Assembly (NCBI GenBank): GCA_947561395.2
Contig: OX387187.1
Span: 27,509,829 to 27,573,828 of the forward strand
Source: Buxus sempervirens
Lineage: Eukaryota > Streptophyta > Magnoliopsida > Buxales > Buxaceae
Direction of reading: 5' to 3'
Length of the DNA: 64,000 bases
The notes below the pieces were generated by a model. That model was not told the origin of the DNA, searched no databases, and was given only the letters and a program-made list of their open reading frames with translations. A program made the translations under genes and the position numbers. This document shows, piece after piece, positions 48,501-63,100 of the stretch. Within the stretch, counting starts at the first letter, position 1; the number at the start of each line of letters is the position of its first letter.

Positions 48501-51500
48501 CCTTGTCCCACGGTCCTATTGTACAATTCATTCACTAATGCTTCATAGCTGGTAACTTCCTAATCCATCAGATTTCTTCTTGCATATGTTGTAGATCGTG
48601 GGGTATCTCACCTTCAGTTTAGTCTCACCACACCAAACATCCTCCGAAAATCTGACTTTCAAGCCATTGCCCACCTTGTATTTGCAATCCTTATCCACTG
48701 ATCTCATTAATTTACTAATGGATCTCCATAGACTTAGACTGAAAGACTGATTTGAAGGAGTTGGAAACCAATCTCCAGGAGTAGAACCATACTTCTGCTT
48801 TATGATTTCTCTCCAGATATTCCCACTCTCACATCCGAACCTCCAAATCCATTTTTGGAGGAGGGCTCTATTAAGCAGCGATAAAGGTCTAAGCCCAAGT
48901 CCCCCTTCCTTCTTTGGCTTACAAACCTGATTCCATGCAACTAAGTGATACTTGGCTTCTCCTCCCACACCCTCCCACAAAAAGTTCCTTTGGATTTGTT
49001 CCATCTTCTTTGCCACAGATTTAGGGATCTTTAAAATAGACATATAAAAATCCGGAAGACTCGCTAGTACACACTCTTGATCAATGTAAATTTACCTCCT
49101 TTTGAGAGGGTACAATTCTTCCATGATGCAAGTCTTCTTTCCATACTTTCTATGACTGGGTTCCAAGAAGTAGACTTCTTATAGGCAGCACCCAAAGGAA
49201 TCCCAAGGTATGAGATTGGGAATTTGCCTATTTTGCATCCCAAATCCCAACATAGGCTAGGCATGTTCTCCACCTTCCCTATTTCAAACATCTTACATTT
49301 GATTAAGTTAATTTTTAACCCAGTACATGCTTCAAAACACAAAAAGAATGCCTCTTAGCCACAAATCAAACCTCATCAGTTAAAGACTATTGTTTAAGAT
49401 GAAGGATGATTTCTGTTGGATATTTGCTTAAATATCAACTAATACCAAATTAGGTAGAGATTAGTTGCCCAATTTTGTTACGTATCAAGAAAAGGAAATC
49501 AAAGGGAAAATATTATGAAATAGAGGCTGGTGTCCTTCTTTATGTGGGTTGCAGCACGAGATAAGGCTTTAACTTTGAATAATTTGAACAATAGAGGCTG
49601 GTGTCTTCCGAACTGTTGCATCATGTGTAAAGATGAAGAGGAAGATGTAGATCATCTACTTGTTCATTGCAAAGAGGCAAGAAGTTTATGGGATGCAATC
49701 TTAAGAAGGTTGGGTATAGTATGGGTGCAACCAGGAAATTTCAGCAAGGTATTGGAGTCTTGGAGACTTACAAGAGGCAATTACTATAGGAAAGCAATAT
49801 GGAATGTAACCCCGGCAGCCATTGTATGGGTCATCTGGGTGGAAAGGAACCAAAGAATATTCAAAAACATTGAGAGAGAAGGGGCTCTTTTGGAGAGAAG
49901 GACGTTAAGGTTAATCTATAGCTGGGTCTCAGTACATTATGCAGCAGATATGGTGTCCTTACAAGACTTTTTGGAAACCTGTAGCCTGATGGAGTAGAAG
50001 AAGTGTGGGGAACTGTTTCTTTTTTATAATTTTCTGAGGGTGTTTTCTTCTTCTTTTTCTAGGTACCTCTTACTATTGTTAATATTTAGTATCCTTAATA
50101 TAATATATCTCTTACAGATCAAAAAATATATATATTATGAAACAGTCCCTTTCCAAATAATGAAATAACTAATTTGAACATATGAGCATAACAGTTGTTA
50201 GGAGGACTATAAATGGAGCTTCAAAAATCTATGCTTCTCCCCTTTCCCAAAATCCAGAAATACAAGAAACGAAGAGCAAATTCCCATGCCTAAGATGTTG
50301 CTAGTCATTTGCTTCTTGGCTTAATCCCTATATTCAATAACAAAGATGAATGGATAATGCATTCATGAATAAGAATATGTCAGTTACCAAATTCAAGAAA
50401 TGAAGCAGAAAACTTTCATGTTACAACTCGCAGAGAAGATTTGAGATTATTTCCACAACCCATAATTCAAGAAGAAAAAATATTAAAAACAAAATTGAAG
50501 ATGCAAAAAGGATTTAGACAGCAAGGAAACCAGTCCACCAACTAAAATATCTTGCCTTGTTGATGACCCTCAGACCTGCCTCCATGTTGCACACCAGCTA
50601 TAGTTGTTCCTGTTTCAGGTGGAACAACAAGGGCTCTGCAAGTTGGACAAGTATTTTGTCTCTCTAACCAAGACCGAAGGCAGTGTACATGAAAAAGATG
50701 CCCACAAATGAGCTTCTTAGCAGTGATCATCTCCTCACGGCAAATAATGCAGGTTGCATCACTTCTACAAACCCATCAAAACTCTTAGGTGGCTTATTAA
50801 AAAAAAATTAATACAGAAGAGATAAATAAAGTAGTTTAAGATTGATTCTACATGCAAAGAAAGAGGAATAGCATGAAGCACCTAAATGGAGTCAGTCAAA
50901 GGTATTGGATACTCATAAATTGATAGAGGATATAATTTTTGACAGAAGGGAATGGAGGAACAGGACTCATGCGAGCAACCTCAATTGACTGGGGTAAAAC
51001 AGTTTGATGTTATATTATTAGGAAAAATAAATAAATAAATAACAATAGAATAAAAACTTAAACCGCATTAGTGGAGCACTCACGCATTAAGCTCTTCAGG
51101 TGTTGCATCTGGAAAACGATCATTCATGTTTGAGGTGATTTTACGGTACCGAATGTAGTCTGCAACACGGACTTTGAAGTTTCGAAATGTTTCATAAAGT
51201 TCCCGGATCAAGTGCAAAGGCACACCATAGTTCCTAAATTGACCAACTCCAAAGTTAATCACCAACATCACACAAGAAGAATCACAATAGGGTCAAGTGG
51301 CAACAGATGAAACAAACAAAAATTATTTTAGAGAAAGAGAGAAAAAGAAGGAAACCAAATAACCAAAAAAAAATTTTAAACAAGTTAAATTAAAACAGAT
51401 GAATTATAAATTAAGACAGGGGAGATCAAACATAATTATTTGACACTCTTTCTTTCTCTTAATCCACTTTATTTCCTTCTCTCACTCAAAACTCCAACCT

Positions 51501-54500
51501 CTAGTGGATATATTCTCCACTTGTTTCATCTTTCAATTCTCAGTGCACCAACCTAAACTGTTGAGAGCATGTTATATGAGAAAGAAACTGTTATGTGACT
51601 CTTGGCCAACGGCTTTTGGGCTACAGTATGTTTTTTCCCTTTCCTAGGATGGAAATCATCTGCTTCTGACACACATGCTGTTATGACCTTCACAACTCTT
51701 ATCATCTGACCTGTGGCTCCAGTTTCCAAGTTCACTAGTTCTGAAATTGCTATTATAATGGTCTGATGGGATCCTACAGAATTGTTCTCTATTATTAATG
51801 CAAGTATGTGTCTTGAAGTAAGTCCTTACCTGTTTAATAATATCTTTTTTATAATATTTTTTTTATAGGTAATTCAGATATTCATTAGAATTAAATGGAT
51901 AGAACCACAGAAATACAGATTGGAGATGTACACGAAACGTGTAACATCCCCCACCAAGAGGACCCAAAAGTTAAGAAAAAGTCCCCCTTCTCAAAGATCT
52001 GAGAAGGTAATGCAGTTTAGGAAGTCCTCCAGGGGTACATTGATGAACTCTGGAAACACCAAGGACCACAAGAAAATATGATGAATAATCCTCTGATGCA
52101 AACTCTCCTCCTTCATCTCATTCCCTCTGGCGATTCTGCCATTCCTCTCCCCCCAGAGTACCCACATTATGGCCGCTGGGCATATGTTCCAAATCAGATC
52201 CCATTTGCCTTTGTTAGCCCTCCATTTCCAAGCCACGAGAGCTTGATAGACTGAAGAATGTTGAGCACATTGCATTCCAAGTTTCTTTATGATCAAGTTC
52301 CATAGATTGCTGGCCAAATCACAATGGAGGAGAATGTGATCAGTTGATTCTTCCTTCTCATTACATAGAGAGCATCTGTTGGGTAGTTGCCATCCTTGGC
52401 TTACAGCTTACTAAGTGATTAATTGTGAGAATTTTATTTAAGGATTCAGTCCATATAAAAAAAGCTACTTTGGAAGGAACATGATGGTTCCAAATAAGCC
52501 TTGAAGCCATTAACTGCTTGTTTTTTAAGATCAGGTGAATGAAATCTGATTTGACTGAGAACTGACCAAATCTATCCCATTTCCATAGAATTCTGTCTTT
52601 ACTTTGGCTCAACTGTGTATCTTGAAACAAGTTTATAAGGTTGCCAAGCTCATCCATCTCCCAATCGAACAGACTTCTGCAGAGGTGGAAATCCCATTGA
52701 GTTGAATGATCTCCCCATTTCAGAATGTCACAAACCTTGCTTTCTTCAGATTGTTGATGCTTTTTTTTTATAATATTGTGGCTATGTCTTAGTCTGCATT
52801 CAAGTACTTTGTTCAAATGGCTGATGTATTCAATCCAAGACCCCCATTAGCAATTCAGTTCATCCTTTGGACCCAGTCTGTTAAAAGTTTTTCATGATTC
52901 TAGACACTCAAAGGTTCACCAACAAATTGAAATCCTATGTCATGGGTGGCTCAAAGATAACCATTCACAAATAATTGCATTCTCTATTTTCTAATTTTAT
53001 CCTTCACAATTGTCATATTTTTCTCCTCATTTTTCATCTTATCTTATTCATATAAAAATTTTACATCATATATGAATTTGACAACAATAACAAACTAAAA
53101 ATAGAAAGATTACTAAAGAGGACAATTTTGGCATTGCTGTTTTTTTTTGTAGGAACCATAACCACGCCAAAATAAGGAGTACAACTAAGAGGAAGAGTAA
53201 AAGCAAGTAATTCCACAAGGCAATGACCACTTTCATCTTCAAAGTAAATAAATAGGTGGCATTTTAATTATGATGCACAACATGCAAAATAGATGATGCT
53301 AGATTTTCTGATCTAGTAAATAGCAAACACAATGTAAGTATGTTAAGGATATGTTCATCTCATACATTTTACTTTGCTTATAATTATAAAATCCTCCTCT
53401 TATCTTTACATTATACATTCTTGCCCAAGATATTTAAGTTCTCTGAAACTAATTTCCAAATCTCCCTTCAACGCCTTGTACAATATTTCTACCACTCATA
53501 CATAAAAATCCTATAAGTATTTTTTAATTTCTTATTATAGCATGAACAACAAGTGGGATCCCCTAATCAATAGGATGCCTAAAAAATATGATGAACTAAG
53601 TAGTTAATCAACATTATAAATTGTGTAATTGTTGTCTTTACCTAATGTCTTCATATTAAACCACTAAAATTTGTAATCGGTTGGTTATTCTTTAATTTGC
53701 ATTATTTTAATTTTCATTTATTTTTTGAAAACTTAAAATTATTATTTAACTAAAAAGAATAAATCTCATAAAGCATAATAGTACTACTTACAATTTGTTT
53801 ACTGTGTTATTTTTTTAAGTGTAGGTTTTATGGACATGCAAAATGCCACAAACATTTTATTCTCATGGATATGGATGTAAATAGTGATAATAAAGGGCAG
53901 ATTTTATAATTATAGACTTTTTCAAGGGAGAAAACAAAACCTTTCCAATAAAATAACAGCATGCCAAGGCCTCAAGGCCCTCAACTGGGAATCTATGTAT
54001 ATTTCAAATTAGTGCTGTCCGATAAACAATATAAAAATCCCATGACAAATGACCCCCCAACCATAGTCATATATCAAATCCAGCTAAGTAATATTAGGTT
54101 TCTAATGGAGCCTTACAAAACAACCTTTTCAACAAAGCAACATGCTCATGAAAAAACAAGAGTAAATAGAGATAATACCATAATGCACTAGTCATAATAC
54201 ATATTTAGTTTTCAAGGTAGTTAAGTCATCATTATTACGTCCGTTGAAACAGAACCTAGAAATCCATATTATATAACTCGAAATGAATGATCCACTTGTT
54301 TAAATGTTATTTCGTATTATCACATATGAACGCATAAAAAAGATTACTTACATGAAAATAACTAGGAAAAAGCACAAATACATAGACAAATGAAGCAAAT
54401 CACGGATAAGCTCCAAGTAAAAGGTGTAGACTGCTTTCCTCTCCCATTGCCCTTCCATAAGCATATCACTAACATAAAAAACATATTTTACAAATGTTGA

Positions 54501-57128
54501 TACTGTTGTTGTTGCAAGTATCATGTACCTGAAACACAAAATTTATAGATAGCATTAAAATTAGAAATCGGTAACAGAAGAAAGATTTAATTTTAAAAAA
54601 AAAAAAAATAAGCATAGAAATGACTAATGAAATCGGGTCTCAGGGAAAAGTGGAAAAGAATTTACATGAAATAGATCAATGTTAATATATAGACAAACAC
54701 AGATGTACGCATGACACACATTCATATAGCCAATTACAATGACAATGGCAAAACTAAATTACTCCGATTGATAATGATAAACCATAGCCATGAGCTCTTC
54801 AGGGGAAATTATTCCACCAACTCGGCTGGAGTTGGAGGAGAATTTAGAAATCATTTTCTGGAAATTATTCCTGCCTTCTCTGGTCTTGTGGGAGAAGGAA
54901 ATTCCATTAGAACAGAATTGATCTCTTGTCTAACGGGTCTTTTTACAAGACAGAACCCTGGGTATACACAAATTACATGTGGAAGGTGACTGCCTTACTA
55001 TACTCGAGCAGATCAATTAGTAACATATATGCACATGGAAACTCCAGAATCTGGTAAAAAAAGCTAAAGCACTCATTCTTGAATTGAATTCCTCATTTAT
55101 TCAAGTACCCAGATCTGAAAATGCTTTAGCCGATAAGTTAGCCAAAACGGGAGCCACCACGGAAGATATGTTATGTGGTATGCCATCACATGAGATGCTA
55201 GAATAGGGCAGTGGAATTACAGACTGGTATTACTGCATTGAAATATGATGTATGCCTGTTGAGAACAATGTTAATTGTTCTGATGAAGACTCAAGTTGGA
55301 TGGCATCATGTAGAATGGCATTGGTGCATGGCTGCTAAGGGGTTATGTTACCAGGGATTCCCGATAACAGTAGAGTTCTGGTGGGAAAAATTACATGGAA
55401 TGGACAACTGGAGAAGTACGCATCACATTCTGATGATTGTAATTGACTTACTTGTAAATACTCTCTTTGATTCTAATAAAGCATCATTTATCAAAAAGTA
55501 AACATGCATGAACTTTTCTTTGCTAAGCCTTAGACCACTGCGGGTACCGTTTTCGTCTTCACGTCCACATGTAAATTTTGCTGATGTGTACACGACTCTC
55601 GAGATATAAGTAGGAGAGAGAAGTCCAACACAAGTGTAAACCACAATAACATGGCCATTCCCACAATGTTGCAAAAATGAGGAGACTTAGTTCTCTAAGG
55701 CATAGAAGGTATCCTATGGCTAAGAAACAAATGTGGGAGATCAACAGATGGACTGGTGCCACTATACTTCTCTATATTTCATAATATCTTCTTCCTTAAG
55801 ATTCCTTAACGAAAAGAAATAAAAGAAGAAGAAAAAAAATTTTAGTCTCAAGCCTTTTGCCATAGGAAGTCTCAATTTTCTTTTCTTAAACCTGTTTTCT
55901 CATTCTTATAGTTCTCTCTTTTTTTCTGACTCTTTTCCCTATATATCAAGATCTCTCTCTTTTTCTAGTCTCTCTCAATCTCACCTTCTTCCCTTTCTCT
56001 GTTATTCTCTCTTTCGTTTTTTTTTAAAAAGCCCCCTTTTCTTTTGGAGCTCGCACCGTTTTTGTAGGAGAGCTTCTCTCCTTCATTTGTGTTTAAATTC
56101 AAATCTTAACTAATTTTAATAAACTAGACAATATTCTTTTATTATCTCTTTATCTAGTGATCTGGCACGTCATTGTCCAACTACTTACACAGACCCAAAA
56201 TCTGTCTACCACTGCTGGACCACAGGTCGCATATGCCAGCTTCCATACCAGCAACCGACAATACTCATGCCCTTTGCCTATCAAAAAATAAATATACCCA
56301 TGCCCTTTGCTGCCACACCTAAAGGACCATAAGTCTTGATCATAATGAAGATGTCCTCTCCGACAAGTTATATATAAGTGTCAAATAATCCAATAATAAT
56401 CTCTCTAAGTCTCATTATTGACAAGGCACATGTCAATGTGTCACGATAAAGAGTTATGCCGTGACATATCTTTGCCTAATCAATTGCAGATACCAGAATC
56501 TCAAAGTCTCAATCAACATTTCAAGTATTGGCCGATACCAAGAAGTCTCAATCAACGTTGCAAGTATCGGCCGATACCACTCGGTATTGGCTCGAGGTGA
56601 GCCGATACTGTTCTTGGCCAAGACTCGGCTGAGTCTCGCCAAGAACGAGAAGTCTTAGGTGATACCATAGCCTGAGACATATCGCAGAGAACTTTGTTTT
56701 CAAAATAAATTCACCCCTCAATCTTTGTTATCCAATCTTTCATCCTATAACATCAAACGGTGAAACAACGCTCCATTAGTGTAGATCTGAGATTCCAGAA
56801 GAAATTAAAAGAAAGGTGATTTCTTCTTCTGTAGAACATTTTAACTCCTTATATTACACTTAAAATCTTCTTATAACATGGTAGACACTAATAGATGCAA
56901 AGTTTTTGGAAAAATTCCTTGTTTGAGTGAGTAATTTATGTCTGAAATTTGGGGATTTTTATTATTCCAAAAATTTTCAACAATCTCTATTTTTTCTTTT
57001 TTTCCTCCCTATCTAATCCCTTGATTCACACATGAATCGAGGGATAATAGAGAACCCCTGTTTCTCTCTATCTTGCAACCCATCAAACTCTATCTCTCTC
57101 GCCACAACAATCACCCTTTCTCAGTTGC

Positions 57129-57194
<66 letters not shown>

Positions 57195-60100
57195 AATTCT
57201 CTCTTGGTCGCAGCTCTGTCACACTCTCTCTCCCTCCGCCACAGACACTTCTCTACAGCAATTTCTCTCTCTTTGTGTTGCAACTCCCCACCTGCGGTAA
57301 GTCCCTCTCGCAGCCTATCTCTGTCACAAACAGATTCTTTGGCTGTCGCACATCTCTATTGGGTCTTCGTTATCATATCTCTGTTGAAGCAAACCTGTTT
57401 GAACCACCATTTGTGCTTGCTCTCATTCTCTCTCAAACTCAAGTAAGCCTTGCAAGCCTCATTGCTTGCATTCAGCCAATATCAGGTTAAAGCATTTAGC
57501 TATTTGATTTTTTTTTTTTTTTTATTGAAGCATGTGTGCTCTGTATTCACAAATTTTAAGTTAGTGAAACACACTGAACTTTGTTCTTTCATTTCATGGA
57601 TGTGTATCAAATCATTAAATAAATTCTACCTTGTTTTTTGGGCATAATAAAAGTGATCGATCATGTTGGCTTTGTAGATATTTTTAGTTATATGATCAGT
57701 GTGTTTGCCTCCATTATTTATCCCGTATTTATTGTATATGTTGTTTAAGCACTATGATTTCTTAATTCTTACAATTATCTAAGTTATTTGTCTCATCAAT
57801 TCTGTTCATATTTCTAGTATATAGTTTCATTATAATCTTGGAGAATTGAGAAATTTTTTAAGTTTAAGTACCACCTATAGGCGTTGTTGTTTAACTTTTA
57901 CAACAATCAATGGTTTAAACAAAAAGCAAAGATTATGTTTTTAACCAAATTAAATAAAACAGGAATGGTTATATAATGATTTTAATCACTTCTTTTTACC
58001 TTTTAATGTGAATTTCATGAGTAGCCATATTTCAGATTTTTATTAAGGGATTGGGTCTATATCATATTCAAGAATCATTTTATTTGATAAACTCAAAAAT
58101 CCCACATTTGATTTTTATTCACATTTATTTTTATTTATTTTTATTTTTCTCTTGTGTATGTACATATTTAGGTTTTAATCATTATATTTTTTTATTATTT
58201 TGTTAATATACTTTGTAAATTCCCTAAAGCTTGGATTTTCTTCTAGAAATTTTAAGAATAGTAATTTTATAAATGTGCAATTTCAAATTTCTTAGAATTC
58301 TTACCAATTTTTGGATTTTAGAAATATTCCATTTGTACAAATTATAGAAAAGTTAGAAACTTTTTCCATTTTAGGATTAGTGTATATTAGGATTTTGTTA
58401 ATCTTGGAATTTTAGGATTTTGGAAACTTACCTTTTACATCTTGAAATTTTGGAAATAATTTAATTTGTAAAAATCTTAGCAAAATTAGAAATTTCCTGG
58501 TGTAAATATTAGAATTTTGTTAATCTTGAAATTTTTTTTATCTTTCCATGTTGGAAATATTTCCTTTGTATAAATTTTAGAATTAGAAATTTCCTTTTTG
58601 TAAATCTTGCCATCTTAGGATTTTAGAAATAGTCTATTTGTACAAATTCTAGTTAAATTAGAAATTGCCCTTTTTTAGTAAACTTAGAAACTTTATTTTT
58701 TCTTAATTTTTAGAAATCTATAAATATTAGGATTTTAGTATTAATCCACTTGTATATAATTTAGCAAACTTAGAATTTTCCCCTTTTTCAAGATTTGTAA
58801 ATATTTAAGATTTTTCAATAGAATTTTAAGAAACTGTAATTAAATAAAATTTTTAGGGTGAAATTCATATAAGGTAACTGGTTCATTGAACCAAGGGTGA
58901 TTGGGTGCCTAACACCTTCCCAACCACTTAAGTGAACCCCGTAACCCAGAAATCTGGTTTGACCAAATTTTAAAATTCTCAATTAATTAATTTTTATGGT
59001 GTCCATCCACACCCGAACTGAACCATGGATCGTGGCAACTCCCTTGACCTGAACCGACCCCACGGGGCCGTCTTCCCACAATAGGTTCTAGGTTCTTGCA
59101 TTTATTTTTTCAGAATTATATTTATTATATTATTTCATTCAATAACAAGAAATTATAGTTAAAAATAAAATTGCTTATTTAAGTTCTTGATAGGCTACAG
59201 AAAAACTATGCATTGTTTCTTAATAGTCCGTCAACATTTCTGTGTTTTCCGCACTTTAAATATTTATCTTGATAAGAAAAATTAATTAATAAAAAATTAC
59301 ATAAATTGTATAAATTAATTATAAATAGCTTTAAAAATGTTTCTATTGTTCGTTTCTAGTTTTTATTTTAGGAATTTCCCATTTCTTTAGTAGGATTTAT
59401 GATAGCTTCAAAGGGTCAAAGTCTTCATTCGTTGCCACAGTTTGCAATGGGCTCTTTTTTGGCATTGTCTACTTGGAAAGAGCCTTTAACACAATTGTCT
59501 CGCTCATGAAATGCTGATAATAGCTGTGCAAACTTACCCAACTGAACGTTATCTCCTTGAGTAGATTGATGATGTTACAAATCGGCCATATCCACTTGCT
59601 CGACATGCTGTGGACAGGATTGCTCCTCTAGTAAAGTTATGGCAAAACCAGCTCTCGTAATTACATACAACTTCCTCTCGCCATGCCTTCATAACAAAGA
59701 TACCGAAAATACTATCTTTGGCAACTTCTCTCCCTAACGAAGTTGCCAAAAATGTGAGTGCTGCTTCCGTCTTCACGTCCACATGTCAATTTTTGATGAC
59801 ATGTGCACAACTCTCAAGATATAAGCAAGAGAGGCAAGTCCTATGCATGCCGAAACAGAAATAGCACAGCCGTTCTTGCAATGTTGCCATTAACTTGGAG
59901 AGTCAGGTCTATAAGGCTATGTTTGGTTAGGTGGAAAAAAATGGAATGTAAGGTAATAGAATACTTTCCTTTTCTCTGCTTTCCCTTGGTTTTTAGAGGA
60001 AAACTTTGAGAGCTTTTTAGTGGAAAATTAGTTATCTTTTGGAAATTTACTTTCCAATGGGCCCACATTTTCCTACGAACCAAACACAAATTTCAATGGG

Positions 60101-63100
60101 AAGTTTATTTTCCTTTGCTTTCCTCTAGATTTCACTACCCAGACTCACCCTAAGGTGTTGAAGCTAGGCTATGGCTAGGAGAACATAGGTTAGACACTGA
60201 TAGATGGACTAATGGCACTACACCTTTCTCCATCTCAAAATATATTCTTGCTTAAGATTCCTTGACGAGCATAAATAAAAGAAGAAGAAAATGTAGTATC
60301 AACTATCAAGACTCCTGCCACAGGATCTCTCCATTTTCTCTTCTCAAGGATCTCTTCTAATTCTTGTAGCTCTCTCTATTTCTCTGATTCTTTTCACTAG
60401 ATATGAAGGTATATTTATTTTTCTAGTCTTTCTAAAAAAAACCTTCTCTTTTGGAGCTAGGCCCCTTATTATAAAGGAAGTTAATCTCTTTTGAATTTAA
60501 ATTCAAATGATAAACATAGAGAGCTTCCCTCTTTCATTTGTGTTTAAGCTCAAATCACAAATGTTTTTAGTTAAACTTGAGAATCTTTTATCTTCTCTCT
60601 CTCTTAGTGAAATGGCACCTCATGGTCCTCCCACAGGTCAAACCATGAACCCAAGACCCATCTAACACCACTGGACCCTACATCAGCAAATGACAAGTTC
60701 TATGTTGGGAACCAACACCTATACCCTAGGCCACCTGGCAACCACACCTTAAGGATGTCTCAAAACCCCCTAATGGACTCTTATCTAGGACAAAGATCTC
60801 CTCCAACAATTCATATAATTATCAAATCATCCAACAATAATCTCAACAAGTCTCATTATTGAGAAGGCTCGCATCATGACGCAAGTTATGTAATTCCTTC
60901 TTTCACCCCTTACAAAGTTACAATACATATAGTGTTTAACAAAATTCCATACCCCAGATTTTTTAATAACCGTCCATGAAACCATTCTTTGACCATGTTC
61001 ACCAACGTACAAGTTAACTAACACTATAAATGCCTCAATGCATTTTTTTGCATATCTACAAGAATAGGTTACAATTTGACTTCATAAGAAGCCCAATAGA
61101 CACTCAGTTTGAATAATTTTTTTCTATTCCAATGCCTAAGGGATTTCAGCCTCCATATTGATCATTACAACTCGTGGATATTATCAGTTAAAGAAAAACT
61201 ATGTTGGAGAAGATTGACATGACCATGGCTGATCCTTGGTAGTATGGACAAACATGTCAATTATAACCTAACATTAGCTTTTCTGGTGGGAGGTCTACTT
61301 GTGTTATGGGGTTATAGTGTCATGGAGATGATTTATTAGAGAATGAGGTTTCCATCAAGATCTTGTTTCAATGCTCCCTAACTTGATTTAGTCTTTCTCA
61401 CAATGGGTAACTCCCTTATACACACAAGCATGGAACAGCTATAAAAAATATCTTATAGAATTTAAGATCATTGGAAATCTCCTTAGTTGCAGAACAAGAT
61501 TTTATGAATTTTTCAAGAGGACTGAAATTTTATAACTCAAAAGTATGGGTATTTTTTCAAACTTTAGACATGAACAAAACTTTACTGATATACCTTCAAG
61601 TCTTCAACCATACCATGTTTCACTCGCTTCAATGGTCAAGACCTTCCAATTCACTACCGATATTCCTGGAACTGAATGAATAGGAATCAAATTGACAAGA
61701 TGTCATAAAAGGAGTTAGGTCAATCTCATCTTGTATAGCAGACTCATAAATACTTGAACTACCATTTCCTGTTACAAAAAGGACTTTCAGGTTCACAAGA
61801 AAATGGCTTCGAAACTCATGGTTTAAGGAGATGGCAAGCTCTTGGTGGATCATCTTTCGAGTCTGTGTTCATTCTAATAGGTTCATGTTTTGCAAAGCAG
61901 AAGTGGAGAATATAGCTCACTTATTTAACCATTTCTAGTTGGAGAGATACATTTGTATTTTATTCTTTTTACCGCCATTTGGCGTCAGACTTTGGTACTT
62001 CCTTGAGAACTTGGCTCTAGGGTTCCAATCACAAGCTGTTTCTAGCTCACTGCGTTGTCATGCATTTGATAGAAGAGAAAAATGTTTCATAACCCAAAAT
62101 TTCATAGAGTGGTCTTCTGTTTTGAATGGGTTTGATGGAGTTGATGTGTTGATTGCTATTCACACTGGAGTGGATAGTTTAATAAGTGTGGCACAGTGAA
62201 CTGAATTGAAGTGGAAGGGGACGCATTAGCAGGAGTTACTTTTCAAAGTGGCAAATTGTCCTTTAGAATTTCCAAGTAAACTATCTTTACATCACCTATC
62301 ATAAACTATGACATACAATAACTTGTGAATTCCATTAAAAAGGAATAAATAATCCATACTCACAGAAGAAAAGAGAAAATGAAACAGGTACTCTAATTCA
62401 ATATGAACTTAAGTCCACAAGTCATCAGGTGTAAATGAATACAATATCACACCCCTCAATGGAAAAAATAATATAAATGGTTACATAAAGGTATGACTTC
62501 ATCGCAATATTACATAAAATTTGTCTCTGCAACCTGAGAAGCCTCCAAATTCAAAAAACAATAAACAGCATTTCAAGTTTGTTAAAGATATTGTCGGCAG
62601 CTACCATAATAGGCCTAACTAGCACGCAGAGCCCCATCATAATTTGATATTTCAATTCAGCATACAAAATACCATTGTAAGCTCTACAAATTTTAATTTC
62701 CTAAATGGCATAAGCATTATAGCAAATTCGATGATAAAACAGCAACAAGAACATATTTTTAACCAAACTTAAAAGAACCAAGAAACAAAAGTATGAGCAA
62801 CTTACTCAAAAGAAAAGAAAAGTGACACTGAAGGTTGCCATGTCTGAATCAAATACTTCAGGGAATTGTACAAAAATAAACTATCCAGTAGAAGGAGGAA
62901 GACCATAAAAGAAACAATCCGGATGTGAGACAACATGGGAACAGATGGAGTTGTTTCAATGTACTCAACCCTCTTCTGAGCCAACCAGTGTAAGGCTTTG
63001 ATTAACAAGAGAGCAGTCACCATTGCAAGAAACATAACAGAAAAATCTTGCCGGAATATAGTTATCGCAAAAAGGATTTCCATCACCTCCCTCCATGACT

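Larger units (their letters stand above)
57000..59079 (+). mobile_element. LTR-like fossil fragment in HRD1 intron 1
   Basis: The 3' part (58880-59079) contains GGTGCCTAACACCTTCCC and a TGGTGTCCATCCACACC...GTGGCAACTC block, in the same order as the end of the family 1 solo LTR near 36500-36650, and finishes with CA. Its upstream boundary is unclear and I see no TG start or target duplication. It contains the CT microsatellite and a decayed AT-rich tandem repeat. Probably an old, diverged LTR or part of one, related to Ty3/gypsy families seen elsewhere here. Confidence 0.5.

Noticed and set aside
57073-57490. Overlapping frames with long Ser-Leu runs
   Set aside because: Produced by the CT microsatellite and adjacent pyrimidine-rich DNA.
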